Assembly: GCA_944388955.1 (NCBI GenBank)
Contig: CALXKJ010000012.1
Span: 1-62,702, forward strand
Direction: 5' to 3'
DNA: 62,702 bases
DNA from: an uncultured Spirochaetaceae bacterium
GTDB lineage: Bacteria; Spirochaetota; Spirochaetia; Sphaerochaetales; Sphaerochaetaceae
Below the pieces are notes generated by a model. It worked only from the letters and a program-made list of their open reading frames with translations. It was not told the DNA's origin and ran no database searches. The position numbers were made by a program, and so were the translations under genes. This document shows positions 50,658-59,034 of this stretch, piece by piece (the first letter of the stretch is position 1; every line of letters starts with the position of its first letter).

Positions 50658-51836
50658 GTGAGGGTTCTTTTAAGTAATCCATACGTATGGACAGATGACC
50701 ATTTTGAGAAAAAGGATGTTATTGTTGATGGCTGTAAGCTTGAAGTCGCTCCATTCAGACAACCCATTAAGTATGATTCGGTAAAGAAGCTTGACGGCTT
50801 CTACCTGCTGCCTGGGATTATAGATTGCCATGCCCATGTGTCGATGGTATGCGGCACACAGCATATGAAGGATTTCTTCGCTTCAAGCGAGAATGATTTG
50901 GTTGTTGATTCTGTCATAAACGCTGAGAAGATGGTACGTCATGGAATAACGACAATCAGGGATTGCGGTGGAAAGCGATTTGAGACACTGTCTGTGCGTA
51001 ACTATATAAATAAAGGAAAGATTCCAGGACCGAGAATCCTTTGTTCAGGTACTCCTTTAAAAGCAATTGGTGGTCATGAGCCTGGAATGGATTATACAGG
51101 TCCAATCGAGGCGAGAGCGAAAGTCCGTGAATTTCTTTATAAAGGCGTGGATTTCATCAAGGTCATGGTCACCGGAGGTCTTGGCAAGGCAGGAGAGAAG
51201 CCAGGATGCGTCGAGATTACGCAGGATGAGCTGAATGCAATCACCGAAGAAGCAACTCGTCATGGCAGACGTGTGGCATGCCATTGCCATAGCAAGGAGG
51301 GGATGCAGATGATTATCAACGCAGGTGCAACCTCCATAGAGCATTCTACATTTCTCGATAAGGAAATCGATGAACAGCTCATTGAGAAAGGTATTTATAT
51401 CGTTCCTACATTCGAGCCATATATGAATTATGCACTATATGGTGAGCAGAATAATCAGCTTATGGACACTGTTCTGGCAGCACGAGCTATCGTAAGCGAG
51501 AAGAAAACACGTTTCCATGAAGCATATGAGATGGGTGTGAAGATAGCCTTTGGCCGCGATAGCGGAGGATTCCTGATGGACCAGGGGAAGTTTGCTGGTG
51601 AAATGCTTTATATGGAAGATGCCGGCATGAGCAGGGCGGATATAATAAACAGCGCAACGCGTAATGCTGCCGAGCTATGTGGACTGGCTGATATCACAGG
51701 AACAATTGAGACAGGAAAAGAGGCAGATCTTGTTATTCTGAAAGACAATCCTCTCGATAACCTGATGGCATTTGAGAATTCGCTTTCAGGTGTATTTGCC
51801 AGAGGTAAATACCTCGTCCCAGAACAAGAGATGTAA
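50658..51836 (+). CDS. Amidohydrolase (prolidase / imidazolonepropionase-like metal hydrolase)
   Basis: 392-residue metal-dependent hydrolase of the amidohydrolase superfamily. It shows GIIDCHAHVSMV (HxH), FIKVMVTGGLGKAG (bridging Lys), VACHCHSKEGM and TSIEHSTFLD (two further His), and GRDSGGF (Asp). GTG 50658 is chosen because AGGAGG lies seven bases before it; an earlier in-frame ATG at 50616 overlaps the promoter region. The substrate is unknown; an amide or cyclic amino-acid derivative would suit the CyuA-like gene in the operon. Confidence 0.85.
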   Translation: MRVLLSNPYVWTDDHFEKKDVIVDGCKLEVAPFRQPIKYDSVKKLDGFYLLPGIIDCHAHVSMVCGTQHMKDFFASSENDLVVDSVINAEKMVRHGITTIRDCGGKRFETLSVRNYINKGKIPGPRILCSGTPLKAIGGHEPGMDYTGPIEARAKVREFLYKGVDFIKVMVTGGLGKAGEKPGCVEITQDELNAITEEATRHGRRVACHCHSKEGMQMIINAGATSIEHSTFLDKEIDEQLIEKGIYIVPTFEPYMNYALYGEQNNQLMDTVLAARAIVSEKKTRFHEAYEMGVKIAFGRDSGGFLMDQGKFAGEMLYMEDAGMSRADIINSATRNAAELCGLADITGTIETGKEADLVILKDNPLDNLMAFENSLSGVFARGKYLVPEQEM

Positions 51837-51853
51837 TCTGATAGGAGATCGCA

Positions 51854-52843
51854 ATGACAAAAATAGAGAGAATACGCGCTGTCCTGAATAGGGCATCTGT
51901 CGATTATGTCCCGACTGGTTTCTGGATTCATTTCACTGAAGATTGCTTTTTTGGTGATGCGGCAGTGAATGCTCATCTTGAATTCTTCGATAAGACAGAG
52001 TCTGACCTCTGCAAGGTCATGACTGAATGGACGTATCCATGTGATGGGAGCATAAAAGCCGCTTCTGACTGGAAATTGATAAAATCTTATAAACGAGATG
52101 CTTCATTTATCCAGAATCAGGCAAATCTCATAAGCTCTGTCGCTGAGAAATGCAATGACTCTCCGATAGTTGCGACACTTCATGGTGTTGTTGCTTCCGC
52201 CTCTCACGCTTTGCTTGGAATTCCCCGTTATGATTCGATTGGAAGATATGCGCAGCTGTATCATCTCCGTACGGATAGGCAATCAGTTTATGAAGGCTAT
52301 AGAAGGATTGCCGATACTCTGAAGAACATGGCTCGCGAATTTGTCAAAGCTGGCGCCATCGGTATATATTATGCAGCCCTCGGTGGTGAGGCGGATGGCT
52401 TTACTGATGAGGAGCATGCTGAATATATCGCTCCGCTTGATAAGGAGATTATACATGCCGCATACGATGCTGGAGCGGAATTCGTCATTCTCCATATGTG
52501 CAAGCCAAAAGTAAGGCTTGAGAGATTCCTTGGCTATGATGCTGATATTGTGAACTGGGGTGTCCGTGAAAGCGGTATTCCTTTATCCAAAGGAAGAGAG
52601 CTTTTCCCTGATAAGATTCTTCTTGGTGGGCTTGATCATAGGGAAGGTGCTCTTATTTCAGGCGATATCTATGAATTGGAAAAGGGCATCTCCTCAATTT
52701 TTGCAGAGGTAGGAACTGATGGGCTTATTCTTGGCAGTGATTGCACCCTGCCTACCGGTATACCATATTCAAACATCAGGGCAGTGTCTGAGATTTCAAA
52801 AAGGCTTTCAGACTGTACTTTGACGAGGTGTGTGAATGTCTGA
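51854..52843 (+). CDS. Uroporphyrinogen decarboxylase-like (URO-D superfamily) protein
   Basis: 329-residue TIM-barrel protein. The start MTKIERIRAVLNRASVDYVPTGF and the end LILGSDCTLPTGIPYSNIRA are typical of the URO-D family branch used in cobamide- or methyl-transfer systems and in unassigned catabolic operons. No other haem genes are near, so haem synthesis is unlikely. SD AGGAG precedes ATG 51854. It overlaps the next gene by eight bases. Function in this pathway is unknown. Confidence 0.75.
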   Translation: MTKIERIRAVLNRASVDYVPTGFWIHFTEDCFFGDAAVNAHLEFFDKTESDLCKVMTEWTYPCDGSIKAASDWKLIKSYKRDASFIQNQANLISSVAEKCNDSPIVATLHGVVASASHALLGIPRYDSIGRYAQLYHLRTDRQSVYEGYRRIADTLKNMAREFVKAGAIGIYYAALGGEADGFTDEEHAEYIAPLDKEIIHAAYDAGAEFVILHMCKPKVRLERFLGYDADIVNWGVRESGIPLSKGRELFPDKILLGGLDHREGALISGDIYELEKGISSIFAEVGTDGLILGSDCTLPTGIPYSNIRAVSEISKRLSDCTLTRCVNV

Positions 52844-54104
52844 TTCATTCACAGAAATCCGAAGAATTCTCAAAAGCGAGCTTATCACCGCAACAGGCTG
52901 TACTGAGCCGATTGCCTTGGCGTATGGAGCCTCATGCTGTCGTAAGCTTCTTGGTACAATGCCTGACAGAATCGATGTGGAGTGCAGCGGCAATATAATC
53001 AAGAATGCAAAGAGCGTTACCGTTCCGAATTGCAATGGGCTGAAAGGTATCGATACAGCAGTTGCGATAGGCACTGTCTCGGGAGATGCCAATGCCGGTC
53101 TTGAACTCCTGAAAAATATAACCAGTAACGACATAGCATCAGCAATTGAATATCTGCAATCGCACAGCATAGTGATTTCTCTGCTGGAATCAGACTCAAA
53201 ACTGCATTTCGTGATACGGATGCGTGCTGGAATACACCACTCTCTGATTGAAATCAAAGATGTTCACACAAGGATTGTGAGAGCGGAAAGAGATGGCAAG
53301 TCAATTGTCTCTGAAACTGATTTCATCAGTCATGATGATAGCATCTCGGATTTCATGAAAACCATTTCAGTCGCTTCGATAATAGAGTATGCGGAACAGG
53401 AGGATGCTGAATTTCTTTCTTCTGCTTTTTCAACCCAGATAAAAGATAACTGGGATATCGCAACTGAGGGACTGCGGAATAACTGGGGTACAGGTATTGG
53501 TGGATTGATTGAGCAGTATCATCTTGGTGGTGCATTCAGCGATATTGAGGCATTGGCTGCAGCTGCATCCGATGCGAGAATGAGTGGCTGTCCTATGCCT
53601 GTTGTCATAAACTGCGGAAGCGGGAATCAGGGATTGACTGTCTCTGTGCCGGTGGTGGCGTATGCCCGGAAGAACAGTATCCCTGAAGACAAGTTGCTGC
53701 GTGCTCTTGCTATAAGCAATCTGCTTGCGTTGTATCAGAAGGCTTCTATAGGACGTCTTTCAGCTTTCTGCGGTGCTGTAACGGCTGCAACAGGAGCTGG
53801 AGCAGCTATCACGTGGCTAGCTGATGGCTCTTTGCGGCAGATTGAGGATACTGTAGTCAACACGCTTGCTATCGTTTCCGGCATTATCTGTGATGGGGCA
53901 AAGCCATCATGCGCTGGTAAGATTGCTATATGCGTGAATGCCGCTCTGATTGCTCATTCAATGGCTATGTGCAATTCTTTATTCTCATCCGGTGATGGTA
54001 TTGTCAAAAAGAATGCAGATGAAACAATCAGCGGGGTAGGAATGATAGCTAGTCAGGGGATGAAAGCAACTGATGATGTAATTCTCAGTGTCATGCTTGC
54101 CTGA
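52836..54104 (+). CDS. CyuA/UPF0597-type L-cysteine desulfidase or L-serine dehydratase-like protein
   Basis: 422-residue Fe-S enzyme homologue. Conserved cysteines appear in TATGCTEPIALAYG, in RLSAFCGAVTAATGAGAA and in GIICDGAKPSCAGKIA, the set that would hold a [4Fe-4S] cluster. NCGSGNQGLTVSVPVVAYA is a family hallmark. E. coli CyuA (YhaM) degrades L-cysteine to pyruvate, ammonia and sulfide. Whether this one uses cysteine, serine or another amino acid released by the amidohydrolase cannot be told. Last gene of the operon. Confidence 0.8.
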   Translation: MSDSFTEIRRILKSELITATGCTEPIALAYGASCCRKLLGTMPDRIDVECSGNIIKNAKSVTVPNCNGLKGIDTAVAIGTVSGDANAGLELLKNITSNDIASAIEYLQSHSIVISLLESDSKLHFVIRMRAGIHHSLIEIKDVHTRIVRAERDGKSIVSETDFISHDDSISDFMKTISVASIIEYAEQEDAEFLSSAFSTQIKDNWDIATEGLRNNWGTGIGGLIEQYHLGGAFSDIEALAAAASDARMSGCPMPVVINCGSGNQGLTVSVPVVAYARKNSIPEDKLLRALAISNLLALYQKASIGRLSAFCGAVTAATGAGAAITWLADGSLRQIEDTVVNTLAIVSGIICDGAKPSCAGKIAICVNAALIAHSMAMCNSLFSSGDGIVKKNADETISGVGMIASQGMKATDDVILSVMLA

Positions 54105-54121
54105 AGAGATTATGAATTTTG

Positions 54122-54149
54122 TTGACAACGTCTGAAAGCGTGGTAGTCT
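54122..54149 (+). promoter_or_regulatory. Promoter of the orphan binding-protein gene
   Basis: TTGACA (54122-54127), 16-base spacer, TAGTCT (54144-54149), identical in form to 50527-50554. Confidence 0.68.
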
Positions 54150-54157
54150 TAACATAT

Positions 54158-54200
54158 GTTGCATGCAACAAGTTTTAATTAAAACAAAAGATGCATGCAT
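54158..54200. promoter_or_regulatory. GntR/FadR-type operators
   Basis: GTTGCATGCAAC (54158-54169) is a perfect 12-base palindrome. ATGCATGCAT (54191-54200) is a second one directly before the SD. Same GCATGC core as 50569-50610. Confidence 0.7.
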
Positions 54201-54210
54201 AGGAGGTCTT

Positions 54211-55503
54211 GTGAAGCGTTTTACTCTTGTTATCTGCATGGCTCTGATTGTTTCTATGCTGTGTTTTGCTGGTGGTAATTCAGACAAGAAGGCAACAGCT
54301 GTTGCTGAGAGTTCTGAAGGGAAAACAGTTATCAATATCTACTGGTGGGGTAATCAGGTGAGAAATGACATCACCCAGAAGGCGATTAATCTCTACATGT
54401 CAGAGCACCCTGATATTGAAATCCGCTCCGAGTTCGCAGATTGGTCAGGATACTGGGATAGACTCAGCGCTACGGCAGCTGGCGGCAATATGCCTGATAT
54501 CGTCCAGATGGATTACAGCTATCTCAACCAGTATCAGCAGAACGGTCTTCTTGCGGATCTCAATCCTTACTTTGAAGATGGGACTATCGATATTTCCAAG
54601 ATACCTTCATCTGTAATCGAGTCTGGCTCTGTAGATGGACATTGCTATGCGCTTTCCCTTGGAAGCAATGCGCCTGTCATGATTTATGACCCAGCAATCA
54701 CAGAAGCCGCTGGCGTTGAAATTCCTGATCAGCTTACAGTTGAGGAGCTTTATGAGATCAGCAACACGATATATGAGAAAACAGGTGTGTCAACATATTT
54801 CCACGATGGAATAAACATGATGGCTATTGTCTGCCGTTCATATGGCTCTCACATATTCGATGAACTTGCAGCTGGTGATACAACAGGCTCACTTAAGCAT
54901 TGGAATTACGTAAAATGGTTCGCGGATGCTCCATCAGCTATTTCTCCAGAGCTTATTGCCGAGAAGAATCCTGATGTCGTCGAGACAAAGCCTATAACAG
55001 ATGGAACAACATGGAATGATTTCTCATTCTCGAATCAGTTCATCGCTGTGAGCAATGCAGCAGGCAGAAAACTTGAGATGACAATGTACCCAGTCGCAGA
55101 GGATGCCGTCAATCAGCCGATGTATCTTAAGCCTTCACAGTTCTTCTCAATCTCTTCTCAGAGCGATTGCAAGGAAGAAGCTGCAGCATTCCTGGATTGG
55201 TTTACAAACAGCGTGGAATGCAATGAAATCCTCATGGCCGAGCGTGGTATACCGGTAAATACAGAAGTCGCAGCCGCGATAAAGAATCTTGTCGATGAGA
55301 ATAATCAGGCAATTTTCGAGTATGTAGATAAAGTCGGTGCCATAGCAACTCCGATAGACGCTCCGGATCCAGCCGGTAAAGGTGAGATCGAAGCTATTGG
55401 AAAGACAACAGCTGAGGAGCTTAGACATGGCTATATGACTGTAGAGGAAGCAACTGAAGACTTCGTTTCAAGAGCTCAATCTATAATCGCTTCCATGCAG
55501 TAA
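54211..55503 (+). CDS. ABC transporter substrate-binding protein, family 1 (orphan)
   Basis: 430-residue periplasmic binding protein of the sugar-binding family 1. The signal peptide KRFTLVICMALIVSMLCFAGG is cut in front of GG with no proper lipobox. The mature part opens VINIYWWGNQVRNDITQKAI; GGNMPDIVQMDYSYLNQY is typical. GTG 54211 is chosen because TAGGAGG precedes it; the ATG at 54163 lies inside the operator. No permease follows: the next gene is convergent. Its regulation together with the amidohydrolase operon suggests it imports that pathway's substrate. Confidence 0.87.
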   Translation: MKRFTLVICMALIVSMLCFAGGNSDKKATAVAESSEGKTVINIYWWGNQVRNDITQKAINLYMSEHPDIEIRSEFADWSGYWDRLSATAAGGNMPDIVQMDYSYLNQYQQNGLLADLNPYFEDGTIDISKIPSSVIESGSVDGHCYALSLGSNAPVMIYDPAITEAAGVEIPDQLTVEELYEISNTIYEKTGVSTYFHDGINMMAIVCRSYGSHIFDELAAGDTTGSLKHWNYVKWFADAPSAISPELIAEKNPDVVETKPITDGTTWNDFSFSNQFIAVSNAAGRKLEMTMYPVAEDAVNQPMYLKPSQFFSISSQSDCKEEAAAFLDWFTNSVECNEILMAERGIPVNTEVAAAIKNLVDENNQAIFEYVDKVGAIATPIDAPDPAGKGEIEAIGKTTAEELRHGYMTVEEATEDFVSRAQSIIASMQ

Positions 55504-55525
55504 ATCATGATATTCTCTTTTCTGC

Positions 55526-55562
55526 GCCGGTATCCATTGATTGGTTACCGGTTTTTTTCTTT
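55526..55562 (+). terminator. Intrinsic terminator
   Basis: CCGGTATCC, loop ATTGATT, GGTTACCGG, then TTTTTTTCTTTT, 24 bases after the binding-protein stop. It reaches the stop codon of the convergent EamA gene. Confidence 0.88.
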
Positions 55563-56413
55563 TAGAGATTGAGCAATAGCAATGATGGAATAATCAGCGC
55601 GAGACTCAGGAATCCCCATTTTGTCAGTTTCTCTCTGAAGATGAATATACTTGCAATCATCACCACGATAATCGCACCAACGCTGTATGTCGGGTAAGCG
55701 ATGTAAGCACTGACAAGACTCAATGATTTCAGCAGGAAGAACGATGAGAGATAATTGGGTATTCCAAGGCATATACCTATGATTGTCTCTTTTCTTCCTA
55801 TTCTGTGCCTGCCTGCAAGGACAATGGCAAGGCAGATCATCGCCGCGGAGAGAAATGTCATTCCCATAAACCAGTTTTCCAGGTTTTCATTGCCAAACTC
55901 CTGGAATACTTTCAGAAAGCTATCAACAGCACCATTAAATAGAAGTCCCGCTATAAGAAGCGGAAATGCAGACTTTCTGCTCTCTCTGCTGTTTCCCTCC
56001 TTTTCTGGGATATTCATTATGATGAATGCGGCAAGAACAGCCAGTATTCCGATTATCTCGCCCGGAGCAGGGCGTTCTCCGAAAAAGATTATCGACAGGA
56101 ATGTAGGAACTATGACGCCAAGACGTGCGAATGTCGATTGCAATATGGCTCCGTTTCTTTTCACATTGATCTGATTAAGAAGCATGCCTGCGATATACAG
56201 AACTCCGTTGACTATTGCAAAGAGGAGGCAGTTGCCGAAGTCCTTGTCGATAGGTGGCAAGGAGCTTCCTTTCTGTAATATAAGGAAAGGAACAAGACAG
56301 GATAGATAATTGATGAAAAGCATCCCATACCTGTCATAATTCCATCTGCTGCTGTATTTCAGGACAATGGAAACCGAAGCGCTGCATAGTAAACCTGCTA
56401 TGAGGAAAAACAT
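55562..56413 (-). CDS. EamA/DMT-family membrane transporter
   Basis: 283-residue protein with about ten predicted helices in two repeated halves, the drug/metabolite transporter fold. Landmarks are FFLIAGLLCSASVSIVLKYS at the start, ILQSTFARLGVIVPTFLSIIFFGERP in the first repeat and YPTYSVGAIIVVMIASIFIFREKLTKWGF in the second. The FxE/REK segments at the end of each half are typical. Substrate unknown; metabolite export is usual for the family. Transcribed towards the binding-protein gene. Confidence 0.85.
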   Translation of the reverse strand: MFFLIAGLLCSASVSIVLKYSSRWNYDRYGMLFINYLSCLVPFLILQKGSSLPPIDKDFGNCLLFAIVNGVLYIAGMLLNQINVKRNGAILQSTFARLGVIVPTFLSIIFFGERPAPGEIIGILAVLAAFIIMNIPEKEGNSRESRKSAFPLLIAGLLFNGAVDSFLKVFQEFGNENLENWFMGMTFLSAAMICLAIVLAGRHRIGRKETIIGICLGIPNYLSSFFLLKSLSLVSAYIAYPTYSVGAIIVVMIASIFIFREKLTKWGFLSLALIIPSLLLLNL

Positions 56414-56743
56414 ATCCGGAAAACCTCTCTTATCACCAATAGGAGCACCTTCGCCCTTGTCTTGCTGGATTCATTTCTTTGTAAGCTTTCATTACGCATT
56501 TTGCTGGGGCCAACAGGTGCATCGATTGCGTTATTGTAATCTTCTTTTAAAAGGAGCGTAACTGGTTTCTTGACATTCTCTTCCTTCACGAAGTAAAAGC
56601 TGTCCTCCGTACGTAATGATAGCAAACGAGCATATAGCCGGATTCTGTATTAGATTCCTGAATGCTTCATTATTCTTTATCTTCAGAAGTCTGCCTGTTG
56701 TACTTTGAGGCGGAATTCTGTACGAATAGCGGACAAGAGTACA
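56414..56743. other. Gene debris, no intact gene
   Basis: Short minus-strand frames contain segments such as NNEAFRNLIQNPAICSFAII that resemble parts of AlbA_2-type ATP-binding regulators, but no frame has a start, SD and adequate length. I read it as decayed accessory sequence. Confidence 0.4.
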
Positions 56744-56928
56744 GACAGCAAAGAACATCACTAATAAGGAACTAAAAGGACTCCGGACTTTCATGGATGA
56801 GACTGCTGTGAAGGACTATATAATCGTATGCCGTGAACTCTTTGAGCGGACAACTGTTGATGGAATCAGGATAATGCCGTGGACGATCTTCCTTGATAAG
56901 CTATGGAATAACGAGATTTTCAGTTGAT
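56744..56928 (+). pseudogene. 3' fragment of a DUF4143 ATPase gene
   Basis: Translates as TAKNITNKELKGLRTFMDE followed by TAVKDYIIVCRELFERTT and ends DKLWNNEIFS. This matches the last ~60 residues of the protein at 59035-60192 almost residue for residue, with close DNA identity (compare 60010-60192). The rest of the gene is missing. It shows that this family was duplicated and lost here. Confidence 0.85.
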
Positions 56929-57499
56929 GGGAAGATGAAACACACAAGGTGAAAGTGGCAGTTCTGCACAAGAAGTTCTGTTATGAGCCGATTGCAGGAG
57001 CCTGTGCCCTGTTGCAATGTCGGTAATGAATTCATCTTCTATTGTGACGACGAAAGAGATGATTTATGGCATTGTGTATCAATACGCTTGTGAAAACCAG
57101 GAATAAAGATTCATGCGGGCCGAAGATTCCGTTCTATTCCGATGTCTGGGATGCAATCTAACGCTATATCTATGCTTCCATTGAAGAAGGAAAATACAAC
57201 AATCACATGTTATAACAATGGAATAAGGACAGAAATCTTCAATATTGAATGCATTGATGAAGAGAAATAGAATTCGCTATAAGCGAAGCAATGATATTTA
57301 TTGGTAACTACGCAACGTATTGTTATGAAAGGAATTACTCTGAATTCTTGGATTGTATAAGCCTGCATTACAATATTTAAATGACTTTTGAAAGCAATAA
57401 GTATGGATTTGTTCTCCAGCATGACGAACGAACTTCATAATGCGAATTCTACTGACAAATTTCTATAAAAATCGCTAGTAGAAATAGCAAAAATAGCAA
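56929..57499. other. Gene debris upstream of the DUF4143 pair
   Basis: About 570 bases with broken frames; pieces such as ISEAMIFIGNYATYCYERNYSEFLDC read as protein-like but are interrupted by stop codons. No RNA gene or terminator seen. Confidence 0.4.
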
Positions 57500-57505
57500 T
57501 ATAAT
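57500..57505 (+). promoter_or_regulatory. -10 element before the first DUF4143 gene
   Basis: TATAAT at 57500-57505, preceded by two AAATAGCAA direct repeats (57482-57499). The ATG is at 57523 with SD AGAGG. No convincing -35 box. Confidence 0.45.
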
Positions 57506-57522
57506 GGCAGTAGAGGTGACAT

Positions 57523-58695
57523 ATGGAAAGGTATGTAAAGCGCATCATAGATATTCAGTCCAAACTCAAAAACAAATCACTTTTTCTTTCCGGTCCAAGG
57601 CAGACGGGGAAAAGCTCTTTGATAGCAAATCAGATCCAGGATGACGTGAAGCTTTCATGGTCACTTCTCAATGCTAGGATAAGAAGAAGGTGTCAGGCGG
57701 ATCCTGGAGTGCTGCGCGATGAGATTGAGACAAGAGGAATCCAAGATGGGCTTGTAATCATCGACGAGATCCAGAAAGTTCCAGAGCTTCTTGACGAGGT
57801 TCATCTTCTGATTGAGGAGACAGATATCAGATTCCTTCTGACAGGCTCAAGCGCAAGAAGGCTCAAGGAACAGGGAGTGAATCTTCTGGGAGGTCGAGCT
57901 GGAAAGATGAACCTCCATCCATTCGTATGGCCGGAAATCAAAGAGCTCAATCCTACTCTGGACAGAATCCTAAAATACGGGATGCTTCCATCCGTATTCT
58001 TGTCAGATACTCCTGATGATGTTCTTGATGATTACATCAATGTCTACCTTCAGGACGAGATAGCGGGAGAAGGCCTCGTAAGACAGCTTCCTAAGTTCGA
58101 ACGTTTTCTTGAAGTAGCAGCCCTTACCAACGCCGAGGAGATCAACTACTCCAACATTGCAAGTGATGTGATGATGAGCAGAGGATCCATAACCCAATGG
58201 TACGGAATCCTATATGACACCATGATTGGCTTTGCAGTTCCTCCTTATACGAAGACGAAGAAAAGAAAGGCTGTTGAAACTGAGCGCTTCTACTACTTCG
58301 ATGTAGGCCTTGTCCGCTTTCTTCTCGGTCTTAGGGATATTGTCGATACACAGACTGAATACGGAAAGCTGTTTGAGACATACATTGCTGAAGAGCTATC
58401 AGCATACCTCGATTATAACAAGCGTAAAGAGAAACTGTCGTACTGGAGAACCCGTCAGTCATCATTCGAAGTGGACTTTGTAATCGGTGATGATGTTGCC
58501 ATTGAGACCAAGACGACGAAGCTTGTGAATGAGAATAAGGATCTCCGGGGACTCAGGGCATTGAAGGAAGAAGGGATATTCAAGAAGTACATCGTAGTTT
58601 CCAGGGACAGCATCTCCAGGACAACTGATGATGGAATCATGCTTCTTCCCTGGAACCTTTTCCTCACCTGGCTCTGGGACGGAAGGATACTCTGA
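57523..58695 (+). CDS. AAA+ ATPase with DUF4143 domain, tandem copy 1
   Basis: 390 residues. The ATPase has LSGPRQTGKSSLI, GLVIIDEIQKVPELLDEVH and FLLTGSSARRLKEQGVNLLGGRAG. The C-terminal PD-(D/E)XK-like domain has FEVDFVIGDDVAIETKT, with Asp and ExK preserved. A helix-turn-helix-like stretch (NIASDVMMSRGSITQWYGIL) lies between them. The family is common and often multi-copy in gut bacteria and spirochaetes, and its function is not established. Followed by a 125-base element shared with copy 2. Confidence 0.87.
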   Translation: MERYVKRIIDIQSKLKNKSLFLSGPRQTGKSSLIANQIQDDVKLSWSLLNARIRRRCQADPGVLRDEIETRGIQDGLVIIDEIQKVPELLDEVHLLIEETDIRFLLTGSSARRLKEQGVNLLGGRAGKMNLHPFVWPEIKELNPTLDRILKYGMLPSVFLSDTPDDVLDDYINVYLQDEIAGEGLVRQLPKFERFLEVAALTNAEEINYSNIASDVMMSRGSITQWYGILYDTMIGFAVPPYTKTKKRKAVETERFYYFDVGLVRFLLGLRDIVDTQTEYGKLFETYIAEELSAYLDYNKRKEKLSYWRTRQSSFEVDFVIGDDVAIETKTTKLVNENKDLRGLRALKEEGIFKKYIVVSRDSISRTTDDGIMLLPWNLFLTWLWDGRIL

Positions 58696-58720
58696 TTATT
58701 GATTGCAAAAAGGAACCCTC

Positions 58721-58851
58721 GAGTAATCTTGACCATGCGAATCAACTCCGTGATACAAACACGGAGGCTGTATTGCAACAGTTGACGGCGAGTACATTTC
58801 ATTTTGTTCAGCCGTCTTTAATGCCGATTTATCTATGTATCTATGGATGTA
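58721..58851. repeat. Repeat element downstream of DUF4143 copy 1
   Basis: Matches 60221-60342 at many positions: a stem CCGTG/CACGG around a short loop, then TGT(A/G)TTGCAA, and an ending (C/A)(C/G)ATTTATCTATG. It may be a terminator copied with the gene. Confidence 0.65.
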
Positions 58852-58980
58852 CAAATTATAGAACTGCATTCTTCGTGGATCCTAAAAACACAAGGCTTGT
58901 ATTCATGCTAATCTCAGGAGTGATATCATTCATAATCCAAGGAGTTTTGATTTTAGTTGCTCTTCTCTAAATTTTTATCA
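58852..58980. other. Possible membrane-peptide remnant
   Basis: An open frame (58773-58970) ends in a hydrophobic stretch, LVFMLISGVISFIIQGVLIL. There is no SD and it starts inside the repeat. It could be the tail of a lost membrane protein; not called as a gene. Confidence 0.3.
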
Positions 58981-59020
58981 AATTCCTAGTCTTACTCGGA
59001 ATTTTTAGATATAATTCCGA
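58981..59020 (+). promoter_or_regulatory. Promoter with inverted repeat before DUF4143 copy 2
   Basis: TATAAT (59010-59015) is overlapped by the right arm of TCGGAATT (58996-59003)/AATTCCGA (59013-59020), a perfect 8-base inverted repeat. A third AATTCC half-site lies at 58981. This looks like an operator over the -10 box. Confidence 0.55.
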
Positions 59021-59034
59021 TTGAAGGTATCAAT

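Noticed and set aside
51854-52843. True uroporphyrinogen decarboxylase (hemE)
   Set aside because: No haem genes nearby, and its operon context and divergent N-terminal region fit the URO-D-like catabolic branch better.
57482-57505. Short AAATAGCAA repeats considered as a CRISPR-like or iteron array
   Set aside because: Only two adjacent short copies, no regular spacers; at most part of a promoter.
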